Below are positions 5,718 through 6,420 of a stretch of 6,420 bases of DNA, in pieces; position 1 is the stretch's first letter; each line of letters opens with the position of its first letter. The notes below the pieces were generated by a model. The model had not been told where the DNA came from, ran no database searches, and worked only from the letters and a program-made list of their open reading frames with translations. This stretch comes from Methanosarcinales archaeon (lineage in GTDB: Archaea > Halobacteriota > Syntropharchaeia > Alkanophagales > Methanospirareceae). Position numbers and translations under genes: made by a program. The stretch covers positions 1 to 6,420 of the forward strand of contig QMVO01000102.1 in NCBI GenBank assembly GCA_003661125.1. The letters run 5' to 3'.

Positions 5718-6420
5718 TTACAGTCTAAAGGTAGTAGACCCAGAAGACCCCAGTATATCTCCGCAGTTATCAAATACATAAACATCGGCATCAGTTTTTC
5801 GCGATAACTCCTTTGCGAGAGTGCCGAAAAAAGCTTTCAACCCCTCATAGTTTACCTTCTTCATTCGTTCCACGAGTTCGCCAACGCTGCCGAACTCGAA
5901 ATCAAAATGTTCATGAGCATTGATTCCTAACATATCACAAATCTTCGCAGGCATCGTGAATATCACCTTCTTCTCTGCTTTTGACCTCTCTATCGCGTAA
6001 AGAACGAAATTACCAGCAATAATAATCTTATCCTCCGGGAAATTTAGCTTTTCGATGGCGAACCTCTTGCTTGCAGCGCCAGTACTTACCCCGATAACGT
6101 CTTTTAGCCCTTTTACGAAGAAGTCAATAACGTGCTTATAACCGCCCTCGGTGTAGGGCTCAACGAATCCAGTGGCGCCGAAAATGGGTATCCCCCCCTC
6201 TATTCCCAGCGCTGGAAGAACTGTGTTTTTCGCTATTTCCTCACCTCTGGGCACGAAAATCTCTATCTCTACACCTGGTAACACTTCCTTCACGTTCGCT
6301 TCTATGTTCTTTAAAATGTGCGGATATATGTCCGGCATTCCTACTTTTCCCAGACCCGCTTTTTTTATTATTCCTATCCCTTTGCCTGCTCTTATGGAGA
6401 ATACGGGAAAGCGTCTTGCC
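5718..6420 (-). CDS. cbiD: CbiD-like cobalt-precorrin-5B C1-methyltransferase, cut by the right edge
   Basis: The frame is open to the right edge, so the start is missing and 233 codons are visible. A methionine at 6338 is internal, because family-like sequence (SIRAGKGIGIIKKAGLG) continues upstream of it. CbiD methylates C1 of the corrin ring with S-adenosylmethionine in the anaerobic cobalamin pathway, in the cytoplasm. Visible family features are the RAGKGIGII segment, then VPRGEEIAKNTVLPALGIEGGIPIFGATGFVEP (about residues 56-88 of the visible part), and GNFVLYAIE (136-144). The rest is divergent: where CbiD usually has a His-Thr-His...Ser motif, this protein reads INAHEHFDFEFG. It ends in STTFRL. 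The usual family length is about 330-380 residues, so roughly the first third is outside. Family membership is fairly sure. The reaction is inferred. Confidence 0.75.
   Translation of the reverse strand, partial: ARRFPVFSIRAGKGIGIIKKAGLGKVGMPDIYPHILKNIEANVKEVLPGVEIEIFVPRGEEIAKNTVLPALGIEGGIPIFGATGFVEPYTEGGYKHVIDFFVKGLKDVIGVSTGAASKRFAIEKLNFPEDKIIIAGNFVLYAIERSKAEKKVIFTMPAKICDMLGINAHEHFDFEFGSVGELVERMKKVNYEGLKAFFGTLAKELSRKTDADVYVFDNCGDILGSSGSTTFRL

Noticed and set aside
1..6420. Search by eye for CRISPR repeats, insertion sequences, long inverted repeats and defence genes.
   Set aside because: None was seen. All long open frames are explained by five known elements: cbiD-like, leuA-like, tRNA-Thr, thermosome and dnaK.

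Overview
The window looks like ordinary chromosome from a euryarchaeon, probably a methanogen or a relative such as an anaerobic methane oxidiser; the exact lineage cannot be fixed from sequence alone. The archaeal signs are a group II chaperonin (thermosome), an Hsp70 of the archaeal/Gram-positive type without the large N-terminal insert, a tRNA-Thr with no encoded CCA and a U discriminator, TATA-like boxes upstream of genes, and Shine-Dalgarno sites of the GAGGTGAT type.

Layout. All protein genes confidently called lie on the minus strand. Read in transcription order from the right edge, they are: (1) a cbiD-like gene cut by the right edge; (2) 35 nt further on, a full-length LeuA/CimA-family synthase, best called 2-isopropylmalate synthase, starting at TTG behind a good Shine-Dalgarno site; (3) a tRNA-Thr(GGU) on the plus strand at 4044-4115; (4) a thermosome subunit gene, divergent from the tRNA across an AT-rich 125-nt gap; (5) an intrinsic-type terminator and a short promoter region; (6) a full-length dnaK. 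The first 249 nt hold no gene that can be called with confidence. They contain a hairpin plus T-run on the plus strand and a possible 26-codon ORF.

Functionally there are two blocks. The left block is protein quality control: the ATP-driven folding chamber (thermosome) and Hsp70 lie in tandem but seem to be separately promoted. No grpE or dnaJ is visible, although dnaJ could lie beyond the left edge. The right block is biosynthetic: corrin-ring methylation in the anaerobic cobalamin pathway and the first committed step of leucine synthesis, probably co-transcribed because of the short gap. The two reactions have no direct pathway link.

I found no mobile element, CRISPR array, defence system or other clearly undescribed system. 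The items most worth a second look are the divergent cbiD-like C-terminal half, the thermosome-dnaK tandem without visible co-chaperones, the charged tail added to DnaK, and the unresolved left edge.
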